Shown: positions 31,970 to 44,448, numbered from the stretch's first letter. The stretch is 64,000 bases of DNA from Calamus simplicifolius (GCA_900491605.1 UESW01004237.1:371640-435639); one strand, 5' to 3'. Made by a program: numbers and translations. The notes: a model not told the origin generated them from the letters alone.

Positions 31970-33260
31970 GAGTAGATTCGTGCCTTTGAAGATAATATCT
32001 CGGTGCAAAAAATAGGAGCACAACTACCCTTCACGATATATATATACAATAACTATTTAAATCTGAAATGCCCTAGATTTCTCTTAAGTTAAAAAATAAA
32101 AAATTAAAAGCCATCACTTTTATTTTTAAAAAAGAAAAAACAAAAACAAAAACTATTATTATTATTATTATTTTATTATATATTTTAATATTATAAAAAA
32201 TAAACTATATTTGATGTGTAAAAATTAAAAGAAATTAATATAAATGATTACACTACTCTTATCCAATAAGATGAAGCCATTATCAAAATTAAAATTCAAA
32301 AATATTTTAAAAGATTAAAAAAATATAGAATTAATTATTTTTCTAACATTAATCCCATATTTTTTATTTTAAAATATAAAAAAAAAATGATGTTAGATGG
32401 AGCCTTGATGAGAAGAGGTGAGGATGGAGCTAGGTTAAATTGCGTCCTTGCATTCCTGCGCAAATGAATCGCATCTTCAACCACGATGCCGGATGGACAC
32501 ACGTTGCTAAGCCAAGCATACATGTGAACAATGTGTCATTAATAAGCTAGTTTATGGTAGGAGAATGATGTTTAGATAATATGATTATAATTTATGATTG
32601 TTTAAAATAAATTGGAACCTTTATTGACTATCTCAAAATATAGAAAAATTTTATGCTTCATACTTCGTGTTGTTCGCCATTTTCACTTCTAGCAGTATAC
32701 ATCATAATCGACAGCATTCATAGATAAATTTTTCTAATAAATAGCAAATTAGTAGTACCATCAAGTGTCGAAGATGTCACGATTCACTTCTTATAAATGA
32801 AATAATAAACTATCAAAAATGTTATGAAATAATTTGTTGGGATATTTGTTTAATATTACTTTTTCAAAAAATATCCTAAATTCTTCAAAAAGATATTTTT
32901 AAAATTAAAAATAAAAATAGTATAATATAGCTATTTTTTCACGATATATTTTATATTTTAATTTTTAAAAATAAAAGAGAGAAAATAAAAGTGATCCAAA
33001 ATAGTTACTTTATTTTTTTTCTTTTGTTGAAAAAATGAAAACATTTTTATTCCATTTTCAATTTTTTATGATTTTAAAGTTATATTTTTTAAAAATTATT
33101 ATTATTTTTACTTATTTTTTATATTTTTATTTTTTAAAAATAAAAATAAAATCATTCTTAAGAGCCAAACCCATTCTTAATACTTCAAATCTTTCCTCCT
33201 TTCCTTTTTCTCACGATGCCTTCTCGCACTATCATATGTAGTAAGTTTATCAAAAAGCAA
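31970..33260. other. AT-rich spacer of unit B, no gene
   Basis: This stretch corresponds to 11948-13220, with (TTA)n near 32155-32172. Short open frames are compositional. Confidence 0.6.
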
Positions 33261-33269
33261 TAATAAGTT

Positions 33270-33680
33270 CGTTCCGTTGTGGTCAAATTGCATGCAGCCT
33301 CGGATCAATAAGTGGGCATCTCTCAGTCACTGCCACGGTAAGTGAAGCCCAATTGTACCCAGCTGCAGGTCAGATACGGTTTCCGTGCTGCGAAAGTTCC
33401 GAATGACCCATCAAAGCCGTCTGATTGATTTCCCGTTGGGCTCGAACCGATCAACCACCGAGGATCGACGCAGCACCCAATTTCCTAATATCGGACAACG
33501 ACTAGCTTGGTATCGCGTTGATGGGCGGTCGTGATTGCCGAAGCCGCTAAACTCTGCGTGCTCTATAAACGTGGGCGCACGCACAGGAATGGGCTTTCCA
33601 TAGCACCAAGCAAAGCCCGTTTGCTTTCGTTCGCCCATCCGGTCCCATCGAGAAGGAAGAGCCCCGACGAGCAGGGGAGC
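33270..33680 (+). promoter_or_regulatory. promoter of small membrane-protein gene, copy B
   Basis: This block is nearly identical to 13240-13640, with the TATA box CTCTATAAAC at 33561-33570. Differences are a few bases near 33382-33388 and a shorter (GA)n in the 5'UTR. A likely 5'UTR intron acceptor, TCATTTTACAG, is at 34015-34025. Confidence 0.55.
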
Positions 33681-34040
33681 GAGAGAGAGAGCGGAAGTCC
33701 GCTTTTCTTTCCTTTCCTGGTTCTTCTTCTTCTTCCCCCTCCTCTTTATTTTCTTGTTTTAGCTCGATGGAACGTCTTCTTGTTGTTCTTTTTGTTCTTT
33801 TCCGGATTGTACTATTTCTTCTTTTCTTTTTTGCCCATCATCTACTGTATATATCGGAACTTCCTTAGGTACCTCATGTTCGAGATCTTGCTTTTTCTTG
33901 CTCTATTACTTGTGGGAGTCATCCTTAAGTCTTCTTGAATTCTGCTCTCTTTCTTTAGCCAGTTCTTCTTCGCCCATGTTTCTTAAGGATCGTGCAGCTC
34001 AGTGCCCTTGCTGTTCATTTTACAGAGAGTGAGAGAAGAG

Positions 34041-34358
34041 ATGGCGAGGCCGGCCCAAGCAAATGGGAGGCCATCGGGCCTGTCACCACGTGAAGACCTG
34101 CGCATCGCCTTAGGCACGGCGATCACCATGAGCGTCATCGTCAGTTTGGCGTTCTTCTTCACTGATTTGGTCTACGGGGCCGACGTCTTCTGGACCCTGC
34201 TGATGAAGCTGGTGGCCAACATAGCGTTTCTTTGCTTCTTCTCATCTGGCTCTGTTATTCTCTTTTGGTGCTTGCGTCCTCGCATGGTCTCCGGCTTGAT
34301 AGATATTTCTGTCACTGATCGTCATTTTAAGATGGAATTTTCAATGATGTGCGCATGA
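34041..34358 (+). CDS. small two-membrane-segment protein, copy B (105 aa)
   Basis: This is the duplicate of the gene at 14027, with the same start context and length. It differs only at two codons: cysteine to arginine in FWCLCPR (giving FWCLRPR) and phenylalanine to cysteine two residues from the end. The basic N-terminus, two hydrophobic stretches and FTDLVYG motif are intact. Flanking spacers between the copies show frequent indels, so the coding and promoter region is unusually well kept. Function is unknown, and membrane location is inferred from hydrophobicity. It is followed directly by the tail repeat. Confidence 0.65.
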   Translation: MARPAQANGRPSGLSPREDLRIALGTAITMSVIVSLAFFFTDLVYGADVFWTLLMKLVANIAFLCFFSSGSVILFWCLRPRMVSGLIDISVTDRHFKMEFSMMCA

Positions 34359-34868
34359 GAATCAAGAATTTGTTTTAGAATATAGTGTCTTGCATGCTTT
34401 TAAAGATATCTTCATGAGAATCAAGAATTTGTTTTAGAACAGTGTCTTGCATGCTTCTAAAGATATCTTCTTCTATTATTTTCAGTACGAGAGCCCATCC
34501 GATCAAACTTTTGATAAACCAATTTAATCTTTTATTTGCATTACTTTATTATAATTACTTAGATTTAAAGCCTTTCTCAAGATTAATTATCCCAACATTT
34601 TGGCTCTCCAGCAAGTCAACGTTTCCTTAAATTCAGTTTGTGAGGCTTGGGCAGTGCCTCCCTCCCTCCCAGGGGGGCCCATCGAGCTCTACTCCCCTTC
34701 TCTGCTGTCTAGCTCGACATCTTCGCCCCCATGAGTGGTCCATCATTGATGTTAATATCACACTTGCACTTTTTTAAAAGCTTGTCAAATGATACCGATT
34801 TTATGCTTGAAAAGCAAATTTCTTTTTAAAAAATTAAAATAAAAATTAATATTTGAAATGATATTTTT
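34355..34868 (+). repeat. downstream tail repeat, copy B
   Basis: This block has the same structure as 14341-14851, including the two ~59-base direct repeats. It ends in TCACACCTACTCTAGCAG just before the L1 LINE target. Confidence 0.7.
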
Positions 34869-35002
34869 CACACCTACTCTAGCAGTCAAAAAGCATCCTT
34901 GAAATGATACTTTTAAAAGTGCTATTTTTTTTTTGGTACAAACGGGCGATCACACCACTCTGGCGCGAGTCAAGCCCGAAAGGTCAGATAACATAATTTG
35001 CT

Positions 35003-35653
35003 TTAAAATAATGGGACATGGATAACCAAGATGCCATTCCCATGACCAGTATGGCGGGCTACATAAGAGGCGATCCAATCAGCAGCAGCATTGGCTTCCC
35101 TATAAACATGACGAACCACTAGCTCAGTAGTAGTCTGTAGAGAAGCCCAAATATCACATATAAGGGGGTTAAGAGGGGAGTCAAAGTCAGCATCCCTACG
35201 GATCCAACGAATGACAGTAAGCGAATCCCCCTCAATGACCACTCGCGAAGAGCCCAACATGCGAACTGCAAAAGTGATACCAGCCCAAGCAGCCTGAAGC
35301 TCCGCCATGGGGACCGAGGTATCAATGGAGCCATGACCACCAGCCGCAATCATCTCTCCCTCTGGCCCTCTGATAACAAATCCTGATCCAGCCATACGAT
35401 CCGATACAGAACCATCAAAATTCACTTTGACATAACCCGGGGGTAGGGGCTCCCAAGAGATAAAAACTGTAGAACGGTGCGCTGGCAAAGCAGTAGGGGA
35501 ACCCCAGAGACCAGGTCTGACAGAGTGAGCAGCAGAATCAGAGCGAAGATACTCCGCAGCCCGAGAGCCAGCAGTGTGGATGATAGTCAGAGGTGGGACC
35601 ATCTCCTCAGCAAAGACAATTTGGTTCCGGGTGAGCCAGATGTGGTAAGCCAA
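35003..35653 (-). pseudogene. LINE ORF2, RNase H domain (open for 216 codons)
   Basis: This single open frame carries a complete plant-LINE RNase H. It has VNFDGSVSDRMAGSGFVIRG, the glutamate in MAELQAAW, the aspartate in EGDSLTVI and the aspartate in EANAAADWIA. All four catalytic acids are present. A linker (MAYHIWLTRNQIVFAEE) precedes the domain and belongs to the ORF2 polyprotein. It stops at 35003-35005. It is the best-preserved part of this LINE, but it has no start of its own. Confidence 0.85.
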
Positions 35654-38346
35654 CTAAGCTGAAAAAATACCCTGATAGCGAAAACCCCGCTGAACAGCCG
35701 AACGTATGGCGTGCAAAAATGAGAGCCGGGTAGGACCCTCATCCGACGACCAAGGCCTAAAATGGAGCTGCTGCCATATCCAGTATACTCGAGAACAAGT
35801 GAGAATAGCATGCTCAGCCGTCTCCTCCTGAGTCCCACAGATCAGACAGAGAGGCAAGATAGAGAGACCGCGATCAGCCAACAATGTACAAGTAGGGAGA
35901 CGGTCCCACAATAATTTTCATAAAAATAGCTGAATCCTGGGTGGATGGGAAGCCGCCAGATCCAGACCACATCAGCCAACCCCAAAATCCTGGGCCGAAT
36001 ACTATCAATAAGATCTCGGGCAGGGGCACGAGCGATGCAGGATCGGCGCCAAAGTCTAGTGCCCGGTCCGGCTGAATAAGCAAGAGGGATAGCAAGGATT
36101 CTTTTTGCTAACTCAGCCCCAAATAAGCGAGACACCGTAGGGACATGCCATGCCGAACTATCCTGACTGATCAAGGCACTGACTGGCAAAGAGGGCCCAA
36201 CATCCGAGCTGAGAAAGGTCGGCTATCGAGAGAAAGGAAGATCCGCTATCCAAGTATCATGAATGACATCAGTAGCGCTCCTGTCTCCTATCATGCAATG
36301 GATATCTGACATAACAGTAGGGGCAGCTGACAAATCGCTCTCCATATAAAGGAACACCCACGGGGAATATGATGATCCAAATCAGAAGTCTAGTCACCAT
36401 ATCTGCCACGCATAACAGAGCTCCATAGACAATATGGATCAAGCAGGAATCTGGATGCATGCCTAGCAAGCAAGCCTTCGACGAACCAACAATGACTGGA
36501 TGCCCAAACCCCCCTCTCTAATAGGCAGACAAACCAGGTCCCATGAGAGAAGATGGACACCATGGACCCCCTGCATCGATGCCCATAGAAAGTCTCGAAA
36601 GCGTCGCTCAATCCGACGAATACAAGTGATCAGAATCAAAGCATTAGACATCAGATAGAGGGGAGCGAAGTAAGGATGGATCGAAGTAAAGTAACACGTC
36701 CCATCATAGAGACCGAAACCTGCCATCGATCCAATCTATCAGTGATCCGGCGTTCAATGTCCCCAAAGTCATGCTAACGGGGACTATGCCCCGTTATGGG
36801 AATCCCAAGGTAGGTCAGGCGGTCCGAAAAAGATGATATCCCGAACAACTGAGAGATGGCAGCTCGACGATGGGGAGGGGTCGAAGGGCTGCAACAGAGA
36901 ACAGATTTCTGCAAATTGATCAACTAACCGGAAGCCTGACAATAGGACTGAAGGATAGCAGAGCAAACAGTCGCATTCTGAACAGATGCAGGGCTGAGCA
37001 AGATACAATCATCAGCAAAGAGAAGATGAGAGAGAGGGGGGCCATTGGGTCTAGGCATATAAGGCTGCATCTAAGACTCACGAATAGCATGAGCAAGAGC
37101 ATGAGACAGATCATCGGCACAAAGAACAAACAAGAAGGGAGAAAGGGGGCAACCTTGACGGATTCCCATGGCTGAAGGGAAAAAATCAGTCGGGCTACCA
37201 TTAATGAGAATAGAAAAAGTGGGCCCCTGGATGCAAGCCATAACCCAGTCCATAAATATATCAGCGAAACCAAACTCCTGAAGCATCTGCCGAAGAAAAT
37301 TCCAACTGATCCGGTTATATAAGCTCGCTCCATATCCAGCTTGACAGCCATAAGACTCTGTCTAGTAGACACACGCTGGAGATCATGCATAAACTCCTGA
37401 GCAATAAGGGCGTTGTCAGATATGCTACGACCTTGAATAAAAGCCCCCTGCTCTGGAGAGATCAAACGGGGTAAAATCCTCTGCATCCGAGTAACCAGGA
37501 GACGAGCACATATTTTATATAAAGTGGTACACAAACTAATAGGCCAATAATGTTGTGGAAGCACAGCATCCGACCGCTTATGGATAAGGGAGATAAAAGT
37601 CCTCTGCCAGTCCTGAGGAATAGACCTGGATGAGAAAACAGCCTAGATAGCCAGAACAACATCCTGGCCCACTATGTCCCAATAATGATGGAAAAAGAAA
37701 GGCGGGAACCCATCCGGGCCTGGAGCCTTATCAGGCCCCAAAGCCCACACAGCAAACGAATCTCCTCCGCAGAGACCTCCCTCGTAAGCAATGCATTATC
37801 ACTATCAGAAACCCTAGCAGTCAGCGGAATAGGATAAAGGGGGGAGCCACCAACATATCGCTCCGACCATCGGGTCTAAAAGAATCAGATAATCTGCTCC
37901 CGAATAGCCTCATCATCATCAAAGATTTGCCCCTCTCCATCACTGATATGCCTGATCCGGTTAGCAGCCCGCCGGTCCAATGTGGCTTGGTGGAAGAATC
38001 TGGTATTACGATCACCCTCCTATAGCCACTGAACCCGTGACCGCTGCCTCCAAAATATCTCCTGCTGACTGAGCAATGAATGGTGCAAAGCCAGACACCG
38101 CCTGAGCGACTGAATGTCAATCATAGAAAGGCCTCCCTCCTGATCCTCCTTTGCCTGAAGAGCAACAATATCGGCTTCCACACACTGCACCCTCTGGGTA
38201 ATATCTCCTACCTCCCTTCTGTGCCATCTCAAAAGGCGACGCTTGACCAAATCGAGGCGGCGAGAGAGACGGTAGGTAGGGTTCCCTTGACCGGCAAATG
38301 CCACACCTGATGGATCAAAGACCGAGCCGAAGAGTAGTGCGTCCAA
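35654..38346 (-). pseudogene. LINE ORF2, reverse transcriptase and zinc-binding domains
   Basis: Blocks in order are: a linker (38020-38346); YWPISLCTTLYKICARLLVT and SPEQGAFIQGRSISDNALIA (37360-37560); MGIRQGCPLSPFLF (about 37130-37170); the catalytic FADDC, with the two aspartate codons at 37008-37013 intact; thumb sequence (36463-36726); and the zinc-binding RVT block LPLCLICGTQEETAEHAILT (about 35800-35860). At least five frame changes separate them. The catalytic residues survive but no continuous protein can be made. Confidence 0.85.
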
Positions 38347-39088
38347 AACTGCTCAAATCGAAATGGACCCCAACACCGAGAAGAGGTTTCGTAGATAGGA
38401 GCAGGGGGCAATGATCCGAAGCAATCCGAGGGAGATGAGTGATGGTGGCGCAGGGAAATGACTGCAGCCAACGAGAAGAGGCCATAGCCCGGTCCAACCA
38501 TTCCCACACCCTAGTAGAACCCTGACGGTTATTACACCAGGTAAACTGCGAGCCCGAATAGCCCAAATCATAGATCCCTGCAGAGGATATAAAGGAATGA
38601 AACTCAGAAGAGTTTGGGGTATCCACAAACCGGCGACCACCCCGCTTCTCTGAGGCATCCACAATGCAATTAAAGTCTCCAACAACAAGGGTGGGGAAAC
38701 CCTGATCTAAAAGAGTAAGGACCTCGGACCATAGACATTGCCGCTCTCGATAGTCCGTACTAGCATAGACACCCAGTAATAACCAAGGCGGAGCTATCCC
38801 TTCCGAGACAACCAAGGCGACCTGCTGATGGCACCGGTGAAAAGCATCAACACGAATGGATGGGGACCTCCATAGGGCTAGAATGCCCCCAGAAAGACCA
38901 TTGGATTCCACAGCATAGGAACTCCAAGATCGAGAGACTCTGCGTCGGAATCGCTGCAAACTGATTCCCGACAGGCGAGTTTTCAGTAACACACAAATAT
39001 CAAAGTGATGAAGCTGCAATAAACGACCAAACGAAGAGCGAAATGATGGTTTCAAAGCTCCTCGAACATTCCATATTAGGATCTTCAT
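38315..39088 (-). pseudogene. LINE ORF2, AP-type endonuclease domain
   Basis: It opens at ATG 39086-39088 with MKILIWNVRGA, the usual start of plant LINE ORF2. Recognisable endonuclease motifs are the WN at residues 6-7, VVGDFNCIVDASEKRGGR and SDHCPLLL. The glutamate of the second motif (ETRLSG in the family) is lysine here (KTRLSG, about residue 37), which should abolish nicking. The frame breaks near 38315, and the linker to the reverse transcriptase continues in other frames (38020-38346). Confidence 0.8.
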
Positions 39089-39288
39089 TTAATCATGTTG
39101 GGGATTGTCTCGGGCCCCTTCCATAGACCCAATCATATCCATACCAAAAGGTCCTTCTGAGATGAATGACTCTTCCACAACACCTTGCTCAGTGGGTACA
39201 CATGACTGAGTAGACTCCATTTCCACATCACCTCGATTATCAAGAGAAGAGGGCAGTAGTAAAGCCTCTTTCAATGTAGTGACCGCAG

Positions 39289-40698
39289 TCAGATGAGTAC
39301 AACTGTCCAGGGGGGCAATTGAGGATCTCCCAAGAAGACTTCACTGCAACGCACCCCTCGACTATTATTGCCTTGGGCCCCCGTCCCAGCTTTACCCTTA
39401 CCTTTAATAGGCTTTGGAATTACTCTAGGGGCAGCAACCTCAGCAGGCCGAGCCCGCTTAGGCAAAACTGGATTGGCTTCCTCCCGATTCTTGGGCAACC
39501 CAGCCCAACGATCCGATCCTAGAAGGCCAAATGGATTAGTGGCCACCTTCCTGGTTGAAACCATCTGATTCCCTGAGCAATTGATGTCCTTCTGAAGCAC
39601 TGTGCCAGTGACTGAAGGTAGTTTCAATAAGTCCTGAGAATCCCCATTGGCCTGAACCTCCTTAACATTAATCCTTGAATCTGAACTTTTGTCCATTGCA
39701 GAGAACTTAAATCCCGTAATTCGACATTGATCTTGATCCTTCTTCTTGGGCAATTGAGGCGATTTCTTCTCTCTTGGCTTGGACTTCAGTGAGGGAGAAT
39801 CAGAGCAAAGTTCATTTGCTACAGTAACCGGCACGTATGCTACTTGGCGGCACGGCTCAGCAACTCCAGGAGACCCTTCACCCAGCATCTCCACATTCCC
39901 AGCAAGAGGTGATAGCTACGAACGACGATGGGCAGTCTTCCTGGGCGTCATCCACCCATCGTCCACACCCAAAGGCTCCTTCCTGGTGTCCCCCATCTGA
40001 ACTGACGAAGACATCGGAGAGTTTGGGCCTGCACCAGAGGCTGGTTTGCGATGACGGAGAGCCGCCATCCATGGAGCAAAACGGGGAGCAGCAGTGGATG
40101 AGGCCGGCTCCAGGGAAGAGGCGCACGGTCCCGTGAGATGGAGAGATCCGCAGTGGTAGCAAATACCCTCGACATGTTCATAGACAAATGACTGCCAAAA
40201 TGGAGTTCCGTTGGCTCTGATTCTAGCTCCAGGACGGAGAGGACGGCTCAACTCCACCCTCACGCAGATCTGGGCAAATCCTCCCCGACTCCTCTGTTTC
40301 GTAGCAGCATCCACAACCACAAACTGCCCTGCCACCGCGACAATGGAAGACAGAGTCTCATCGGACCAGTACTCAATTGGGAGGTTCGGGAGACGAAATC
40401 ATAGCAGCGCCGAGGTCAGGGTGTCATCCACAGGGACAAAATTAGAATGCTAGGCAGCAACAGCCAGAGGTTGGCCATTGACCACCCACGGCTGGATCAA
40501 GGCTGCATCTCTGGCTGTGGGGAACTCAAACTTGATGAGAGCTGATCGATGGGAGAGGCTGATGGTCTCAATACGTCCGGCGAGACCAGCACGGTGAAAT
40601 TCCCGGATGATGGCTTCCGGAGGCACCCACCGTGACAGACTCCTTACGATCATCCCACTTTCGGACCAGACCTTTGCTTCGAGGTCAATCGCCACCAT
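39289..40698 (-). pseudogene. LINE ORF1: DUF4283 and zinc-knuckle RNA-binding protein
   Basis: It starts at ATG 40696-40698 (MVAIDLEAKVWSESG). The first ~82 codons match the DUF4283 domain usual at the start of plant LINE ORF1. A stop lies near 40450. The frame then continues (39916-40453) to the zinc knuckle CYHCGSLHLTGPC. After another break the basic, lysine- and proline-rich C-terminal region follows (39289-39894). A short open stretch at 39089-39274 may be the end of ORF1. The role in life would be binding the LINE RNA. The stops make it a pseudogene. Confidence 0.8.
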
Positions 40699-40712
40699 TG
40701 TCCATACATATT

Positions 40713-40980
40713 GCTTCTTAAAAATGCCACTTCAAATAATACTTTTATAAATCTTTCCCATTTCTCTTTTTCATTCCACTTCCACTCAGCCTCCTTTCAC
40801 ATGAAGGAGCGCTTAAGCGGTGCTTCTTAAAAATGCCACTTTAAGTTGGTATTTTTTAATCGTCACTAACGTGACTACACTGAGGATATAAAAAATATCA
40901 TTTCAAATGATATTTTTTACTTTAATTTTATTTTTATAAAATTATTTGATTCTAATGTCAAATGTGTAAAAATCGGTGTC
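40713..40980. other. short flank between LINE and Sirevirus 2
   Basis: It contains a ~21-base direct repeat (core TGCTTCTTAAAAATGCCACT) at 40712 and 40821. No gene is seen. GTGTC at 40976-40980 is the left target duplication of the Sirevirus. Confidence 0.6.
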
Positions 40981-42475
40981 TGTTGGCCCAGATGGCAACC
41001 CAAGAGGGGGGGGGGGTGAATTGGGTTCTTTAAAAAATTTGACCTTTTTAAAATTATCTGCTCTAAGACAAATAAAATTAATTGCAATGCAAATATAAAG
41101 CACAAACAAGGATATAAAGATAGAGATAATGAATGCACGACAAACACAAGGATTTTATAGTGGTTCGGTGTATCCAACACCTATGTCCACTCCCAAGATT
41201 CACTTGGGTCCACACTATAACCAACTAGATTACAGCCGAGTTGTTTTACAAGAGCACAACTCACAACTTGTTGTTTTTCCTCCGGGATCACAACGAACCC
41301 AGCCGGTTTTCCAGGCTCACCAGCACAAAACCCTAAACTCAAGCTAATCTAGCTTGACCCGAGGTTAACAACCTCCACTAGTTCAATCCCCTTGATAGAA
41401 CTAGCACAAACAAATATAAGAATGTTTTACAATGCTTCACAGCTCCTTAGTTGAGCAAATATTCAAAATAAAGTAAACAAGTTTAGAAAAGCATGTTTAG
41501 AGATGATTGAATTTGAGCTTTTCTTCTTCTTCTTTTCCTCTTCTCCCTTTGGAATGATGAATCAAGCCTCAGCTTTAATTCCTCACAGTCGTTGCAGTTG
41601 AGAAGATTGGAAATGGAAGAAACCAAGCTTTTTCTTCAATTTGGAAAATCCATCGATTTTTGATTTGGGCGCCTTGGATTCCTCTTTGAGCTTTTTGGAG
41701 TGGAAGGATTTGAGTTTGAATGCTTTTCTCTTGAGATTCAAGCTCAGGCTTTCTCGGATTTTTGATTTGAAATTTTTGTCTATTATCCGTCGTCTCTTTT
41801 CAAACGGGTGTTTTCCCCTTTTTATAGATTTCTTTTGATCCATTTTGGGAAGGAAACTAGCCGTTGGAGTGTACCTGTAAATAAAATATATCCGTTAGAA
41901 ATTAGGTAAAAAGGAAATATTACCGTTAGAGCTGATCTGGCAATTTAAATTTTCGTTCCAGTCAGGTTGGAGTCGGCTCCAACTTTTCAGGTGTCGGCTC
42001 CAGGTCGTTTTTTCAAAAATAGAAATTTTTGAGTTCATTGAGGAGTCGGCTCCAAAAAAGTAAGTGTCGGCTCGCCATCGCCAGGTGTCGGCTCCCGAAT
42101 ACTGTGTGTGTCGGCTCCAGGATGCTCAAAAAATCAACGTTCTGTCCCCGCATCGGAGTCGGCTCCAGACACTGTAAGTGTCGACTCCGAAACTCTGGGT
42201 GTCGGCTCCGAAACTCTGGGTGTCGCTCCGGACCGTATCAAAAATCAGAATAAAATTTGAATGGCCATGGGGTCGGCTCCAGGAATTCTAAGTGTCGACT
42301 CCAGGTACTGAAACTTTGAAATTGAAGTTTTGCATTTGATTCAAAACACGTTTCTTAATTCATTTAAATTGATCAAATAATTTTAACTCCTGAAACACTT
42401 CTCAAATCCATTAGTAATCAAATAAATATACTCAATTCCTTTATTAATCATCAAAATCAATAATTGGGTCAACAA
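40981..42475 (-). repeat. 3' LTR of Sirevirus 2 (1,495 bp)
   Basis: On the + strand it starts TGTTGGCCCAGATGGCAACC and ends GGGTCAACA. A TATA box on the minus strand (CTATAAAAAGGG) is at 41816-41827. The U3 holds about thirteen GTCGG/ACTCC motifs at 41968-42306. Small open frames are artefacts. Confidence 0.9.
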
Positions 42476-42755
42476 TCTCCCCTTTTTGATGATTATAAAA
42501 ACATTGAGTATATGCATAGTATTCTTAAATTCAAATTTTTAAGGAAATGACCTTCACATGTGGGCTCCCCCTGAATGAGGTAGCTCCCCCTATGAAGTTC
42601 AAATTATCAATTGTTCTTCCTTTGATACTTAAGATTTATGCAATTTCAAACAAACTTTATACTTAAGATTTAAACAATTTCAAACAAGTATTCTTACTTT
42701 TCAATCACATACTAACCAATGCATATACGACATAATTTTCTCCCCTTTTTTGTAA
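42476..42755 (-). promoter_or_regulatory. multiple polypurine tracts of Sirevirus 2
   Basis: Read on the minus strand, G-rich purine tracts end at the LTR (AAAAAGGGGAGAT, 42476-42488) and recur at 42564-42571, 42583-42590 and 42739-42751, each next to a short AT-rich spacer. The same arrangement is seen in element 1. Confidence 0.75.
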
Positions 42756-42948
42756 TCAACAAAAAGAAGTTAAGTCATAAGATAAAATTGATAGATCAAA
42801 AGGTAATTTCATTGCATCAACAGTATTACAAAATGGAACTGAACTTTGACATTACATTAAACTACACATCATCATATCAAAAACTTTCATTATATCAAAA
42901 TTAAACTTTCATTACATCAAGATTGTATTTCCATTACATCAGAATTCA

Positions 42949-44349
42949 TTACATCATTACATGAAGATCAAAAATTAGTTCTAATAATCTTGTTAAATGA
43001 TCTACAATCTTCTGCATTCCTTCAGACTGAATCTTGACGTAGTCTTTTAGTCTTTCATCAACAAACGTACAAGCAGTGATAATTTTATCTTGTAACTCGG
43101 CATTGCACTTTGAATAGATTTCAGAATCTCCATAAATGTCTTTAAGTTCTTCAAAGATATTCTTCAAATCACCACTTAAAGATACAGTAGAAGAGCTAAG
43201 AGTTGATTCAATTTTGGTAATCCGATCATCTAATAAATAAAGAGTTTCTTTAAGATTCATAAATTTGTTGTCAAACTCAGTCTTTAATTCGTCCTTCTGA
43301 GCAGCAAGAAGATTTTTGAGTTGCTCTAACTGAAGTCTGAAAATCTGACTGATGAAGCAGATGAAGTAGATGGAATCACTGGTACTGACAGGAGCAAGAG
43401 CAGGACTACTAGGATGTGGAGATGGAATCCTCATAGACGGACCAGCCTCACAAGATACAGAATGTCTGGGCTCGGGGACTCTCTCATCCAAGTTCCCTTT
43501 CCTTTCCCACTGACCATTAATTTTGACAAATCCCATTCGATGTAAAGTGGCCAAGCTATAATAATCGGTGTGTCTCAGGCTCTTGGAGGGTTCATTATCC
43601 AAAATTACAACCCCTTGGCTTCTGAATACCATAGTTAAGATCATGCCGTAGGGTAGTGACGATCTTCTCTTTCCTCCAGCCTTGGCCATGTAAAATATCA
43701 TCATAGCAGCTAGATTAATGGGCTGACCGGTCAATACACTATCCATCACAACAATGTCCCGCTCGGAGACATACTCAAAACGTCCGGTCTTCGGAAACAA
43801 AATTCTGCTGCAAATGTTGTGTAACAACCTTAATTCCAAGGGCAGCTGATTAGCCCTAATTTCCTCAAATTTAGTAACCTCTCTCCCTAACATCCTTGAT
43901 AGGGCAGCTGATCTCTCACTGTGCACATCAGCAGCTAATCCAGTAAGGGGATGCTCAGGAGATTTCCTAATTTGTGAAATGTAAGGTGAATCCTTTTCCT
44001 CTAACAGTGCTTACTAAACCACCATCTCCTCTTGCTAAATTAAAGTAAAATTCCTTTACTAGAGCTGGGAAAGTAGGAACATCAAGAGAGCATACTTTAT
44101 CCCATCTAAGCTCCTTAAGTTGCCTACCAATCGAAAAACCCTCATATTCAAAAAGTTCGAAATCAACTTTTCTTCCCATAGTGATTACCCTCCCTGCTAG
44201 GGTATCTACCTGAGGTGAAGTGGCGTTAGGATTATCTGAATCGGTGGAGGAATCTTCACTTGGAGACGGCTCGCGGACGGGTACCTTACGGAACGCTTCC
44301 CAGTCACCACGGTCGCTCCAATCACTGAACCTCTCCTCTTAGGCGCCAT
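42949..44349 (-). pseudogene. env-like (downstream) ORF of Sirevirus 2
   Basis: It begins at ATG 44347-44349 (MAPKRRGSVIG). One frame change precedes GRKVDFELFEYEGF (44179 downward) and another lies near 43980. A 325-codon open stretch then runs to 42949. It aligns along its length with the ORF at 1-1200: a conserved N-terminal domain (LELRLLHNICSRILFPKTGR), a proline/serine linker and a C-terminal coiled coil (LEQLKNLLAAQKDEL). The family is annotated as putative plant transposon protein and its role is unknown. A GTCGAC-type motif array lies 100-310 bases upstream of the start. Confidence 0.7.
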
Positions 44350-44448
44350 TGAATCCATAGGAAGGCTTGAGAGAAGTGGAATTAGAGATGGGGAGGATTT
44401 GGAAGAGTTTGGAGGGATTTGGTGGAGGATTCGAAGAGTAATGAAATG

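Larger units (their letters stand above)
22309..34868 (+). repeat. segmental duplication, copy B (split by a Gypsy insertion)
   Basis: 22309-24644 matches 8080-10419, and 30458-34868 matches 10415-14851. The 5.8-kb difference is the Gypsy element at 24645-30457. Copy B also has a 72-base deletion at 31636/31637 (A positions 11545-11616) and a 36-base block near 31111-31148 that copy A lacks. Confidence 0.9.
34925..40712 (-). mobile_element. L1-clade LINE with RNase H, minus strand
   Basis: The 3' end is at left: a poly(A) tail (T run 34925-34934), preceded on the minus strand by a short 3'UTR. In order from 40698 it holds ORF1 (DUF4283 plus zinc knuckle), then ORF2 with AP endonuclease, reverse transcriptase, zinc-binding RVT and RNase H domains. 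Flanks TTTTAAAAGTGCTA (34911-34924) and TTCTTAAAAATGCCA (40715-40729) are a possible diverged target duplication. Frameshifts and stops make it inactive, but most of the length is present. Confidence 0.85.

Noticed and set aside
42029..42253. 74-codon cysteine- and arginine-rich frame (CRLRNSGCRL repeats), with its counterpart at 50619-50900
   Set aside because: It is a translation of the LTR motif array; the pattern is set by GTCGGCTCC repeats.
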